From the NCBI GenBank assembly GCA_902497145.1, contig CABVDR010000096.1, forward strand, positions 1 through 6,832: 6,832 bases of DNA, in the 5' to 3' direction. How positions within the stretch are numbered: the first letter of the stretch is position 1; each line of letters opens with the position of its first letter. Source of the stretch: an uncultured Oscillospiraceae bacterium. GTDB taxonomy: Bacteria > Bacillota > Clostridia > Oscillospirales > Oscillospiraceae. Below the pieces are notes generated by a model. That model was not told where the DNA came from. It made no database searches and worked only from the letters and a program-made list of their open reading frames with translations. Both the position numbers and the translations under genes were made by a program. Of this stretch, positions 1-6,579 are shown piece after piece.

Positions 1-560
1 AGACCATGGAACTGGAGGGAGACCTCACCCCCGCCATTTTATCCTACCAGGGCATCCAGTACCAGTACATGGCCCCCGGCGTGCTGGAGGCCCAGGCCCT
101 GGACTACCTCCAGGACCACCTGCGCATTCTCTCCGGCTTTTATGGGATACTGCGCCCCTTTGACGGCGTCACTCCCTACCGCCTGGAGATGCAGGCCAAG
201 CTTTCTATGGCCGGAGCCAGAAACCTGTACGAATTTTGGGGCAGTCGGCTGGCACAAACCTTAACCCAGGAGGGCGGATGGGTACTGAACCTGGCCTCCA
301 AGGAGTACAGCCGGGCGGTGGCCCCCCATCTGCCCAAGGACATGGAGCTGGTCACCTGCCGCTTTGGCACTTGGAAAGGCGGCAAACTGGTGGAGCGGGG
401 CACCCAGTGCAAAATGGCCCGGGGAGAGATGGTGCGATGGCTGGCCCAAAACCAGATTACCCGCCGGGATGATCTCTCTGCCTTTGCGGAGTTAAACTAC
501 CGCTATGACCCCAAAAATTCCACCCCCACAGAACTGATTTTTTATATGGAAGGAGAATAA
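1..560 (+). CDS. yaaA: YaaA family peroxide stress protein (UPF0246/DUF328), 3' part
   Basis: This is the C-terminal part of a YaaA-family protein. The frame is open to the left edge with no stop, and the first visible Met (base 6) has no ribosome site in view, so the gene begins outside the window. About 185 residues are visible, against roughly 245-260 for the family. Family hallmarks numbered from base 6 are the SYQGIQYQYMAP stretch (residues 13-24), the LSGFYGILRPFDGVTPYRLEM block (about 42-62), LYEFWG (74-79), NLASKEYS (95-102) and the terminal KMARGEMVRWL block (136-146). E. coli YaaA lowers free intracellular iron and protects DNA during hydrogen peroxide stress, and it binds DNA. The gene ends 5 bp before a peroxiredoxin gene and carries that gene's ribosome site in its last codons, so the two are probably co-transcribed in peroxide defence. 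Family membership is confident; the exact biochemical role is inferred from the family. Confidence 0.9.
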   Translation, partial: TMELEGDLTPAILSYQGIQYQYMAPGVLEAQALDYLQDHLRILSGFYGILRPFDGVTPYRLEMQAKLSMAGARNLYEFWGSRLAQTLTQEGGWVLNLASKEYSRAVAPHLPKDMELVTCRFGTWKGGKLVERGTQCKMARGEMVRWLAQNQITRRDDLSAFAELNYRYDPKNSTPTELIFYMEGE

Positions 561-565
561 AACGA

Positions 566-1024
566 ATGTTGGACGTTGGAACGAAAGCACCGGAGTTTAC
601 CCTCCCCGATCAGGACGGCAAGCCTGTCTCCCTGTCCGATTTTCTGGGGAAAAAGGTGGTCCTCTACTTTTACCCCCGGGATAACACCCCCGGCTGTACC
701 CGTCAGGCCTGTGCCTTCGCCGGAGCCTTTGGACAGTTCCAGGCTCTGAACACGGTGGTTATCGGGGTCAGCAAAGACTCCACCGCCTCCCACCGGAAAT
801 TTGCCGACAAGTATAACCTCCCCTTCCTGCTCCTCTCCGACCCGGAGCTTACCGTGCTTCAGGCCTACGGCGTGTGGCAGGAAAAGAAAAACTATGGCAA
901 GGTGAGCATGGGCGTGGTGCGCTCCACCTACCTCATTGATGAAGAAGGAATCATTCAGAAGGTAATGCCCAAGGTGAAGCCGGACACCAACGCCGCGCAG
1001 ATTTTGGAGGAGCTATCCAAATAA
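566..1024 (+). CDS. bcp: Thioredoxin-dependent thiol peroxidase, BCP-type peroxiredoxin
   Basis: A complete 152-residue protein of normal length for bacterioferritin comigratory protein. These cytoplasmic enzymes reduce hydrogen peroxide and organic hydroperoxides using a peroxidatic cysteine recycled by thioredoxin. The peroxiredoxin signature P37-x3-T41-x2-C44 is intact (PRDNTPGC), and Arg119 (VVRSTYLID) supplies the conserved arginine of the active site. Cys49 lies five residues after Cys44, the spacing of the atypical two-cysteine resolving residue in E. coli BCP, so an intramolecular disulfide within the first helix is expected. The AYGVWQEKKNYGK block (100-112) is also typical of the family. 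The ATG at 566 is preceded by AGGAG at 551-555, inside the end of the upstream yaaA-type gene. The 5-bp gap suggests one transcript, closed by the terminator at 1040-1075. No truncation or missing catalytic residue is seen. Confidence 0.95.
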   Translation: MLDVGTKAPEFTLPDQDGKPVSLSDFLGKKVVLYFYPRDNTPGCTRQACAFAGAFGQFQALNTVVIGVSKDSTASHRKFADKYNLPFLLLSDPELTVLQAYGVWQEKKNYGKVSMGVVRSTYLIDEEGIIQKVMPKVKPDTNAAQILEELSK

Positions 1025-1039
1025 TATCGTCTTGATACA

Positions 1040-1075
1040 AAAATGGGACGGAAGCCAAGGCTTCCGTCCCATTTT
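1040..1075. terminator. Bidirectional rho-independent terminator between bcp and icd
   Basis: A perfect 17-bp inverted repeat (arms 1040-1056 and 1059-1075) is separated by AA. The arms start with AAAATGGGACGG on the left and end with CCGTCCCATTTT on the right, so a GC-rich stem is followed by a T run on either strand. It lies 15 bp after the bcp stop and 18 bp beyond the icd stop, exactly between two convergent genes. It therefore probably ends both transcripts. With a realistic loop, the innermost C-G pair would stay open, leaving a CAAG tetraloop. Confidence 0.9.
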
Positions 1076-1093
1076 AACCTATTGAGATTGTTC

Positions 1094-2308
1094 TTACAGC
1101 CGCTGCTCCAGATTATCCCGGATGGCCTCCAGGAAGGCTCGGCTGTCCACGGTGGTGGCGGGGATGTCTCCCTCCCACAGGCCGGCCAGGTCCTTGGTCA
1201 TGGTGCCGCCCTCGATGGTGGCAATACAGGCCTCGTCCAGCTTGTCGGCAAAGGCGCACAGGTCCTTGAGACCGTCCAGCTCGCCCCGCTTACGCAGAGC
1301 ACCAGTCCAGGCAAAGATGGTGGCAATGGGGTTGGTGGAGGTGGTCTCCCCCTTCAGATACTTGTAGTAGTGGCGGGTGACGGTGCCGTGGGCGGCCTCA
1401 TACTCGTACTTACCGTCGGGAGAGACCAGCACGGAGGTCATCATGGCCAAAGAGCCGAAGGCGGTGGAGACCATGTCGCTCATCACATCGCCGTCGTAGT
1501 TCTTACAGGCCCAGATATAGCCGCCCTCGGAGCGGACCACACGGGCCACCGCGTCGTCGATGAGGGTATAGAAGTAGATGATGCCGGCGGCATCAAACTT
1601 CTCCTTGTACTCCTTGTCGAACACTTCCTGGAAGATGTCCTTGAAGGTGTGGTCATACTTCTTGGAGATGGTGTCCTTGGTGGCAAACCACAGGTCTTTC
1701 TTGCTGTCCAGAGCAAACTGGAAGCAGGAGCGGGCAAAGGAGTAGATGGAGGAGTCCTTGTTGTACTGGGCCTGGAGCACACCGGGGCACTCGTAGTCGT
1801 AGACGGTCTGACGGGAGAGCTCCTTGCCCTGCTCGTCGGTGAAGACCAGCTCCGCCTTACCGGGGCCGGGTACCCGGTACTCGGTGGCCTTGTACACGTC
1901 GCCATAGGCATGGCGAGCGATGGTGATGGGCTTCTTCCAGTTCTTTACCACGGGAGAGATGCCCTTGACCATAATGGGGGTACGGAACACCGTGCCGTCC
2001 AGGATGGCCCGGATAGTGCCGTTGGGGGACTTCCACATCTGGTGGAGCTTGTACTCATCCATACGCTGGGCATTGGGGGTGATGGTGGCACACTTCACCG
2101 CCACGCCGTACTTCTGGGTGGCCAGGGCGGAGTCCACTGTCACCTGGTCATTGGTGCGGTCCCGCTCCGGCAGGCCCAGATCATAGTACTCGGTCTTCAA
2201 GTCAATATAAGGGAGCAGAAGAATATCCTTGATGTCCTTCCACAGGATACGGGTCATCTCGTCGCCGTCCATCTCCACCAGGGGAGTGGTCATCTGGATC
2301 TTATTCAT
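1094..2308 (-). CDS. icd: NADP-dependent isocitrate dehydrogenase, homodimeric eukaryote-like type
   Basis: A 404-residue protein that oxidatively decarboxylates isocitrate to 2-oxoglutarate in the cytoplasm, making NADPH. It belongs to the IDH subfamily that includes human IDH1, not the E. coli Icd subfamily. The human numbering fits over much of its length: Thr77 (CATITP), Ser94 in WKSPNGTIR, Arg132 in ARHAYGD and Tyr139. Metal ligands are Asp274 and Asp278 (DGDVMSD) plus the D251-D252 region from the partner subunit. Arg312-His313 in HGTVTRHY is the NADP phosphate-binding pair, supporting NADP specificity. A TTG at 2314 lies in frame upstream, but ATG at 2308 is preferred because GGAGG (2316-2320) sits 7 bp before it. 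It is the last gene of a three-gene minus-strand operon, 28 bp after the transporter gene, and ends at the bidirectional terminator. In an anaerobe its likely task is to supply 2-oxoglutarate for glutamate, plus NADPH. No key residue is missing. Confidence 0.96.
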   Translation of the reverse strand: MNKIQMTTPLVEMDGDEMTRILWKDIKDILLLPYIDLKTEYYDLGLPERDRTNDQVTVDSALATQKYGVAVKCATITPNAQRMDEYKLHQMWKSPNGTIRAILDGTVFRTPIMVKGISPVVKNWKKPITIARHAYGDVYKATEYRVPGPGKAELVFTDEQGKELSRQTVYDYECPGVLQAQYNKDSSIYSFARSCFQFALDSKKDLWFATKDTISKKYDHTFKDIFQEVFDKEYKEKFDAAGIIYFYTLIDDAVARVVRSEGGYIWACKNYDGDVMSDMVSTAFGSLAMMTSVLVSPDGKYEYEAAHGTVTRHYYKYLKGETTSTNPIATIFAWTGALRKRGELDGLKDLCAFADKLDEACIATIEGGTMTKDLAGLWEGDIPATTVDSRAFLEAIRDNLEQRL

Positions 2309-2336
2309 AGTCAAACCTCCAAAATCGTGACGTTTT

Positions 2337-3647
2337 TTACAGGATCATAGCCACAGCAAAGTTGTACACCGCGCTGACACACACGCTGATGGGCACGGCC
2401 ACAAACAGCAGACGGTTAAAGAGCTTGTTACGCTCCTCGTCGTTGCCGTAAGAGCCCAGGATCAGACTGCCGCCGGAGGAGAAGGGGCTGATGGCGCTGC
2501 TCTGGGCGCCCAGGACGGTGCAGGCAAAGAGCACGGCAGGGCTCAGGCCAGTAGAGGCAGCCAGGCCAGGGATCAGGGGGAAGAGAGCGGGGGCCACCAC
2601 GCCGGTGGTGGAGCTGAAGAAACTCATGAAGGCAGCCACGAAGCTGAAAGCGATGGGCACCAAGAACACAGGCACGTTGCTGCCGATCCAGGCGGACAGC
2701 TGCTCAATCGTACCAGCTTCCACGGCCACGGCAATCAGCATACCAGCGCCGGCGATCATCAGAATGGTGTTCCAGGGCACCTTGGCAATGATCTCCTTCT
2801 GGGGAGCCAGATCCAGCAGCAGGCCAATGACGGTGAAGATCATAGCCACCAAGCCCACGTCAATCTTACCGCTGATGGAGGAAATGAGCTCATTGGAGGG
2901 CAGAATCATCTTCAAAACCGGGAAGACCAGCACTACAATCATCATCAGAATCATCAGATTCAGGGTGGTGCGCTGCTTGGGCTCAAAGGGCTCGGGCTTC
3001 TGGAAGGTCACTCCCTTGCCGATGTTCCGGTTTGCCTTAAAGCCAAAACGGAAAATGGTGATGAGAATGAGGGAGAACAAAATCGCAAAGCCGAAGATGG
3101 TCATCTCGGTGGAGAAGGAATCCAGGGGGGTGAGGGCGGGGTCCGCCTCATAGGCGGTGTCAATAAGACCCCGGAACACCACGCCCAGAGCGGCCGTGGG
3201 GAAGTTGCCGCCAGCCAGAGCGCCGCAGTTGATGGCCACCGCGCCGGTGAGCTTGTCCATCTTGGACTCCTCACAGATGGCCATGGTGATGGGGGCCAGG
3301 AAAGCCAGAACGGTAAAGTAGGCCGCGCCCATCACAGACAGAACCACAGCCACCAAGAACAGGGCGTAGGGAAGCATTCCAGGAAAGCGGCGGCAGGCAT
3401 ACAGCAGACTGCTGGACATCTTCTCCAGAGTCCCGTTGATGGCGGCAAAGTTATAGAACAGGGAGACCGCCAAAATCACAAACATAGTGCTGGTAGGCCA
3501 CTCAGCGATCAGGTCCTTGGTTTTCATCCCCAGCATGAAGCAGCCGATGATGTAGGCAAAAGCAATACAGAAAAAGCCGGTGTTGATTTTGGTCTTATAT
3601 CCCAACACCACAGCCAGGGCGATGGATGCAATGATCAAAATACTCAT
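2337..3647 (-). CDS. MatC-like organic-acid transporter of the ion transporter (SLC13-type) superfamily
   Basis: A 436-residue, very hydrophobic integral membrane protein. Roughly ten to twelve hydrophobic segments are visible, near residues 2-17, 23-40, 52-72, 92-121 (probably two), 181-203, 228-249, 263-281, 293-311, 324-352 and 411-434, with likely re-entrant loops near 136-160 and 364-393. A charged cytoplasmic-type linker (204-228) separates the two halves, as in carriers with an inverted repeat. The N-terminal half resembles the dicarboxylate carrier MatC N-terminal domain: the INTGFFCIAFAYIIGCFMLGMK start and the NCGALAGGNFP loop (140-150). The second half has SSTTGVVAPALFP (345-357) and a Ser/Gly-rich SPFSSGGS loop (387-394), comparable to substrate or ion loops of the superfamily. 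The likely role is uptake of a di- or tricarboxylate by cation symport; the substrate is unknown. The ATG at 3647 follows GAGAGG (3657-3662). It sits between a hydrolase gene and icd in one operon, suggesting its cargo feeds those enzymes. Confidence 0.8.
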   Translation of the reverse strand: MSILIIASIALAVVLGYKTKINTGFFCIAFAYIIGCFMLGMKTKDLIAEWPTSTMFVILAVSLFYNFAAINGTLEKMSSSLLYACRRFPGMLPYALFLVAVVLSVMGAAYFTVLAFLAPITMAICEESKMDKLTGAVAINCGALAGGNFPTAALGVVFRGLIDTAYEADPALTPLDSFSTEMTIFGFAILFSLILITIFRFGFKANRNIGKGVTFQKPEPFEPKQRTTLNLMILMMIVVLVFPVLKMILPSNELISSISGKIDVGLVAMIFTVIGLLLDLAPQKEIIAKVPWNTILMIAGAGMLIAVAVEAGTIEQLSAWIGSNVPVFLVPIAFSFVAAFMSFFSSTTGVVAPALFPLIPGLAASTGLSPAVLFACTVLGAQSSAISPFSSGGSLILGSYGNDEERNKLFNRLLFVAVPISVCVSAVYNFAVAMIL

Positions 3648-3669
3648 GGCAAGTTACCTCTCTGTTTTC

Positions 3670-4533
3670 TTACTCCTCCAGGCCAAGCAGCCCGGCGGGA
3701 ATGGTATGGGTCATGTAGTGGACCTGCTCCTCAGGAATGCCGTGGTCCACCAGGTACTGCATATACTCCTCCAGGGCCAGCTCCCAGTGGGGATTCTCCA
3801 CCTGGCCGCCGTCGGTATCCACCATCACGTGCTCATAGCCCACGGTCTTGATGATCTCCAGGTTGGAGGGCAGGTTGCTCTTGTACTTGCCGCCGCCCAT
3901 GTTCTGGGCGTAGCAGCGCTCCAGGATCACATCGTAGTCCTTGACCATGCGCACCTGGTCTTCCACACTCATGTTCACCAGCCACCACTCCGGATGGGTA
4001 ACCACGATCTTCTTTACCCCAGCCTTGCGGGCAGCTTCCACCACCACAAAGCACTCCTCCGGAGACACGTGGGCGGTACCCAGCACGGCATCGTGGTCCT
4101 TGACCAGCTGGAAGATGTCATTCATCTCGGGAACCACCTTGCCGTCCCGGACCACTTCCACGCACTTCTTCATATCCAGATTCAGCTTTTCAATGTGGTT
4201 GCGGGCGGAGGCGGTGGGCAGCCATACCACCTTGGCTCCCAGCTTCAGGGCGGTCTCCACGGCCACCGGGTTAATGCCGCCGATAACCTTATTCATGGTA
4301 ATGCTGCCGAACATGGTAAAATCATTGCTGCCGTGGTTGACCCGCTGGTTGTAGGCGTTGCACAGATAGGCACGGTCCATAGTCATTCCCTGGTGGGTCT
4401 TGATGACAATGGCCCTTGCCCCTACCCGCACGGCAGCATCGGTGAGCTCCAGGTCATCGTAAGCCCGGTGACGCAGGTCCGGATTGGTGTGCACGTGCAT
4501 GTCGATGACGCCTTTCAAAGATACTTTGCTCAT
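3670..4533 (-). CDS. DUF6282-like metal-dependent hydrolase (amidohydrolase/PHP-type fold), function unknown
   Basis: A 287-residue soluble protein with no signal peptide. It appears to belong to the DUF6282 family, which I place within TIM-barrel metal-dependent hydrolases; no reaction is known to me for this family. Candidate metal ligands occur in the expected order: the HxH pair His13/His15 in DMHVHTNPD after the first strand, Lys45/His47 in IKTHQ, His155 in GTAHVSPEE, His180 in VTHPEWW, and Asp239/Asp241 in VDTDGG. This resembles an amidohydrolase-type two-metal centre, but the assignment of individual ligands is inference. An in-frame ATG at 4557 adds eight residues but has no ribosome site. 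The ATG at 4533 lies behind GGAGAGGAG and is chosen. It is the first gene of an operon with the MatC-like carrier (22-bp gap) and icd, and is divergent from a LysR gene, so it probably hydrolyses an imported organic acid derivative, lactone or amide. The substrate is not identifiable. Confidence 0.72.
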   Translation of the reverse strand: MSKVSLKGVIDMHVHTNPDLRHRAYDDLELTDAAVRVGARAIVIKTHQGMTMDRAYLCNAYNQRVNHGSNDFTMFGSITMNKVIGGINPVAVETALKLGAKVVWLPTASARNHIEKLNLDMKKCVEVVRDGKVVPEMNDIFQLVKDHDAVLGTAHVSPEECFVVVEAARKAGVKKIVVTHPEWWLVNMSVEDQVRMVKDYDVILERCYAQNMGGGKYKSNLPSNLEIIKTVGYEHVMVDTDGGQVENPHWELALEEYMQYLVDHGIPEEQVHYMTHTIPAGLLGLEE

Positions 4534-4590
4534 GTGTTCTTCTCCTCTCCCTGTCATAAAATTTTTAGGTAAATTCGCTTGATTTTCCCC

Positions 4591-4620
4591 TTGTCTTTCT
4601 TCTATGTTTCAGTATATACT
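4591..4620 (+). promoter_or_regulatory. Candidate promoter of the first LysR gene
   Basis: TTGTCT (4591-4596, four of six) and TATACT (4615-4620, five of six) are separated by 18 bp. The start would be near 4627, giving a leader of about 70 nt that contains the inverted repeat at 4655-4683. The -10 box shares the palindrome AGTATATACT (4611-4620) with the opposing operon promoter. A CATAAT at 4644-4649 is an alternative -10, but it lacks a recognisable -35. Confidence 0.45.
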
Positions 4621-4638
4621 ACATTCGTTATTTCGGAA
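4611..4638 (-). promoter_or_regulatory. Candidate promoter of the hydrolase-transporter-icd operon
   Basis: Read on the minus strand, TATACT (4616 to 4611) matches five of six bases of the -10 consensus. TTCCGA (4638 to 4633) lies 16 bp upstream and matches the -35 consensus at only three positions. Transcription would start near 4604, giving a leader of about 70 nt. The weak -35 would suit a promoter that needs an activator such as the adjacent LysR protein. This is based on consensus matching only. Confidence 0.4.
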
Positions 4639-4654
4639 GCGGTCATAATTTAAT

Positions 4655-4683
4655 GGCTCCCATCGGAAAAACCGATGGGAGCC
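4655..4683. repeat. Perfect 12-bp inverted repeat with T-N11-A box, candidate LysR operator or leader hairpin
   Basis: Arms GGCTCCCATCGG (4655-4666) and CCGATGGGAGCC (4672-4683) are exact reverse complements around an AAAAA spacer. Inside it, T4663 and A4675 are 11 bases apart within ATCGG-N5-CCGAT, the classical T-N11-A dyad of LysR-type binding sites. Its centre (4669) lies about 65 bp upstream of the predicted operon start near 4604, the usual position of a LysR recognition site, and downstream of the predicted start of the lysR gene itself. No T run follows on either strand, so it is not an intrinsic terminator. In lysR mRNA it would fold into a strong hairpin ending 4 nt before the AGGAG ribosome site. 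Confidence 0.7.
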
Positions 4684-4697
4684 TGAAAGGAGCCTCT

Positions 4698-5618
4698 ATG
4701 GAATTTCGGGATCTGCATTATCTTCTGGCTATCGCTCAGGCCAAAAGCATTTCCAAGGCCGCACAGGGGCTGTTTATGTCCCAGTCCAGCCTCAGTCAGG
4801 CCCTGCGTCTGATGGAGGACGAGCTGGGTGGCAAGCTGTTTACCCGCACCTCCTCCGGAGTCCGACCTACCCAAGCGGGAGAACTGATGATCCAGCGAGC
4901 TCAAAGTATTCTGGGGGAATACCACCAGACCCAGCAGATGATCCAGGATATCGAAAATCTGGAAACCGGCCGGGTGGATTTCGGCATCAGCACCTTTCGG
5001 GGCAGCTATCTGCTGCCCCCTGCCCTGTGTCAGTTCCGCCAGCACTATCCCGGGATCCAGGTGCAGCTGCAAGAAGAAAACAGTATGGCGCTGGAGCAGA
5101 TGCTTATTGAGGGGCGGCTGGATTTAGCCCTGATTGCACTCCCTCCGGTCAAGCTGAAACACGAGGTAGAACTTCTGCTCCAGGACGAGATCCTCTTTGT
5201 GGTCTCCCACGACCACCCCGTCAATGCTCTGAGCCGGGAGCGGACTCTGGACACTGGGGAGATCCGCCGCTACATTGAAGTGGAGGACACCATGGACTAC
5301 GACTACATCCTCAGCGACTACGACACCATCCTGGGCTCCATGAGCCGTGCCGCCTTTTCCCACCGGGGGCTGGTTCCCAAGGTATGCAACGGCAACCTCA
5401 CCGCCCCCTTTGCCGCCGCCATGGCCCGGGCTGGACTGGGCATCGCCTTCACCTACCGCTCCTGCCGGGAAGATTATCCCCACACCCAGTACTATTCCAT
5501 CGGCCCGGACGGTGTCTTTCTGGACCTGGGTCTGGCATTTCCTCCGGGACAGTACCGCTCCCGGGCTGCCCTTGCTCTCGCAGATACGTTGAAGCAGTAC
5601 TACCACTCCGCCCTTTAA
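4698..5618 (+). CDS. LysR-family transcriptional regulator, divergent from the hydrolase-transporter-icd operon
   Basis: A complete 306-residue LysR-type regulator of normal length. The N-terminal winged helix-turn-helix (residues 1-60) includes the recognition region ISKAAQGLFMSQSSLSQALR (18-37), followed by a linker helix and a periplasmic-binding-protein-like effector domain (about 92-300, starting GRVDFGIS). In the effector domain, residues 194-209 are unusually acidic and aromatic (EVEDTMDYDYILSDYD: seven acidic residues of sixteen). The frame opens at an upstream ATG (4653), but that lies at the edge of the inverted repeat without a ribosome site. ATG 4698 is preferred because AGGAG (4688-4692) sits 5 bp before it and the protein then starts MEFRDLHYLL, as LysR proteins normally do. 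Its position suggests it controls the divergent operon in response to a carboxylate-type inducer, and represses its own gene. The effector is unknown. Its stop overlaps that of the next, convergent LysR gene. Confidence 0.93.
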   Translation: MEFRDLHYLLAIAQAKSISKAAQGLFMSQSSLSQALRLMEDELGGKLFTRTSSGVRPTQAGELMIQRAQSILGEYHQTQQMIQDIENLETGRVDFGISTFRGSYLLPPALCQFRQHYPGIQVQLQEENSMALEQMLIEGRLDLALIALPPVKLKHEVELLLQDEILFVVSHDHPVNALSRERTLDTGEIRRYIEVEDTMDYDYILSDYDTILGSMSRAAFSHRGLVPKVCNGNLTAPFAAAMARAGLGIAFTYRSCREDYPHTQYYSIGPDGVFLDLGLAFPPGQYRSRAALALADTLKQYYHSAL

Positions 5619-6547
5619 TTCAGCAGTCCTGGCCGCGCCAGAGCCTGCTTGGCAACTTCTAAGAATTCTCTAGCTAAAAAGGAGAGGTCCTCCTTACGTC
5701 GGTACCCAATGATAATCTCCATCTGGGTAAGCGGATCATCCAATACACAGCTGCACGTTTCTCCTTTTGTTGTCAAGCGGTTGATATGGTATTCCGACAA
5801 AAAGGTCAGCCCATACCCACAGGCAGCCAGGCGGTAAGATGCCTCCAGGTTCTGGGTCTCCAAAATCACGTTTGGCTTGATTCCTGCATTGTGCAGCAGC
5901 TGACGCTCAATCTGTCCGGTATGCTGAGTGGGCAAATGGAGAACAAAGGGGGCGTCCGCACAGTGCTCCAGCCCAATGTGGGCCTGTCCATCCCGGTCGT
6001 AGCGGATGTAGTCCGCCCAGGGGGTGTCGCTGCCCACCACCAGCATCATTTTCTCATAGCCCAGTGTCTCATACTCTAGGCTGATGGGAAAGCTGGGCTT
6101 ATTGATGATTACCAGGTCGCAGGCTCCTGCCTGAACCCGGTTGACCAACTCCTTGGAATGTCCTTCGGTCAGTTGAATTTCAGCTTTGGGATAGCGCCAG
6201 TGAAACGGGGGGATGCAGGTGGGAATGATATGGCTGCCCCGGCCCATCGGAACCGCCAGACGCAGCAGACCGCAGCCGGTCTGGTTGACGCTGTTCATGG
6301 CTGCTACCACCTCGTCCCGCTCTCGTAGCAGTTTTTTGCCCTCCCGCACCAGCACTTCTCCCTCTGGAGTCAGCCGCAGCCTCCGCCCCTCCACACGAAA
6401 CAGCTCCACATCCAGCCGCTCCTGGAGGTGTTTTAAGTACTGACTGAGTGTGGGCTGGGTGATGAATAGGGCCTGGGCCGCCTTGGTAATAGAGCGGTAC
6501 TCCTCCACCGCACACAGGTACTCAATGTCCTTGAATTCCAGCTCCAT
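5615..6547 (-). CDS. LysR-family transcriptional regulator, divergent from the gene at 6718
   Basis: A complete 310-residue LysR-type regulator. The helix-turn-helix occupies about residues 19-38 (SITKAAQALFITQPTLSQYL), with the wing ending near LRLTPEGE (57-64), and the effector-binding domain begins at GLLRLAVP (93-100). It is clearly different from its neighbour in the effector domain, so it is not a recent duplicate and probably senses another ligand. An in-frame ATG at 6562 would add MWGES, but the GGGGAG lying within those codons serves ATG 6547, which gives the standard MELEFKDIEYL start. The gene is tail to tail with the first LysR gene; the two stop codons overlap in TTAA (5615-5618), with no space for a terminator. 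Its promoter region interleaves with that of the gene at 6718, making that gene its most likely target. The effector cannot be inferred. Confidence 0.93.
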   Translation of the reverse strand: MELEFKDIEYLCAVEEYRSITKAAQALFITQPTLSQYLKHLQERLDVELFRVEGRRLRLTPEGEVLVREGKKLLRERDEVVAAMNSVNQTGCGLLRLAVPMGRGSHIIPTCIPPFHWRYPKAEIQLTEGHSKELVNRVQAGACDLVIINKPSFPISLEYETLGYEKMMLVVGSDTPWADYIRYDRDGQAHIGLEHCADAPFVLHLPTQHTGQIERQLLHNAGIKPNVILETQNLEASYRLAACGYGLTFLSEYHINRLTTKGETCSCVLDDPLTQMEIIIGYRRKEDLSFLAREFLEVAKQALARPGLLN

Positions 6548-6579
6548 ACTTTCTCCCCACATAATTTAAATTTATTAAT

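Noticed and set aside
1043..2350. A 435-codon open frame on the plus strand opposite icd
   Set aside because: It is longer than icd but is Gly/Val/Leu/His-rich without recognisable domains. It is explained by the GC-rich third codon positions of icd, whose product matches isocitrate dehydrogenase from end to end. It also runs through the terminator stem.
3580..4572. A 330-codon open frame on the plus strand opposite the hydrolase gene
   Set aside because: It is a shadow of the minus-strand gene: His- and Val-rich, no ribosome site, and the opposite strand encodes a protein with ordered motifs.
4655..4683. Intrinsic terminator
   Set aside because: The stem is strong, but no T run follows it on either strand, and it sits before the lysR start codon rather than after a gene.
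4653..4697. Upstream start of the first LysR gene, adding 15 residues
   Set aside because: The added codons lie within the inverted repeat, have no ribosome site, and precede the standard LysR N terminus.
4534..4697. Riboswitch or tRNA-like leader in the 164-bp gap
   Set aside because: Only a single hairpin is visible. I recognise no conserved aptamer core or T-box sequence.
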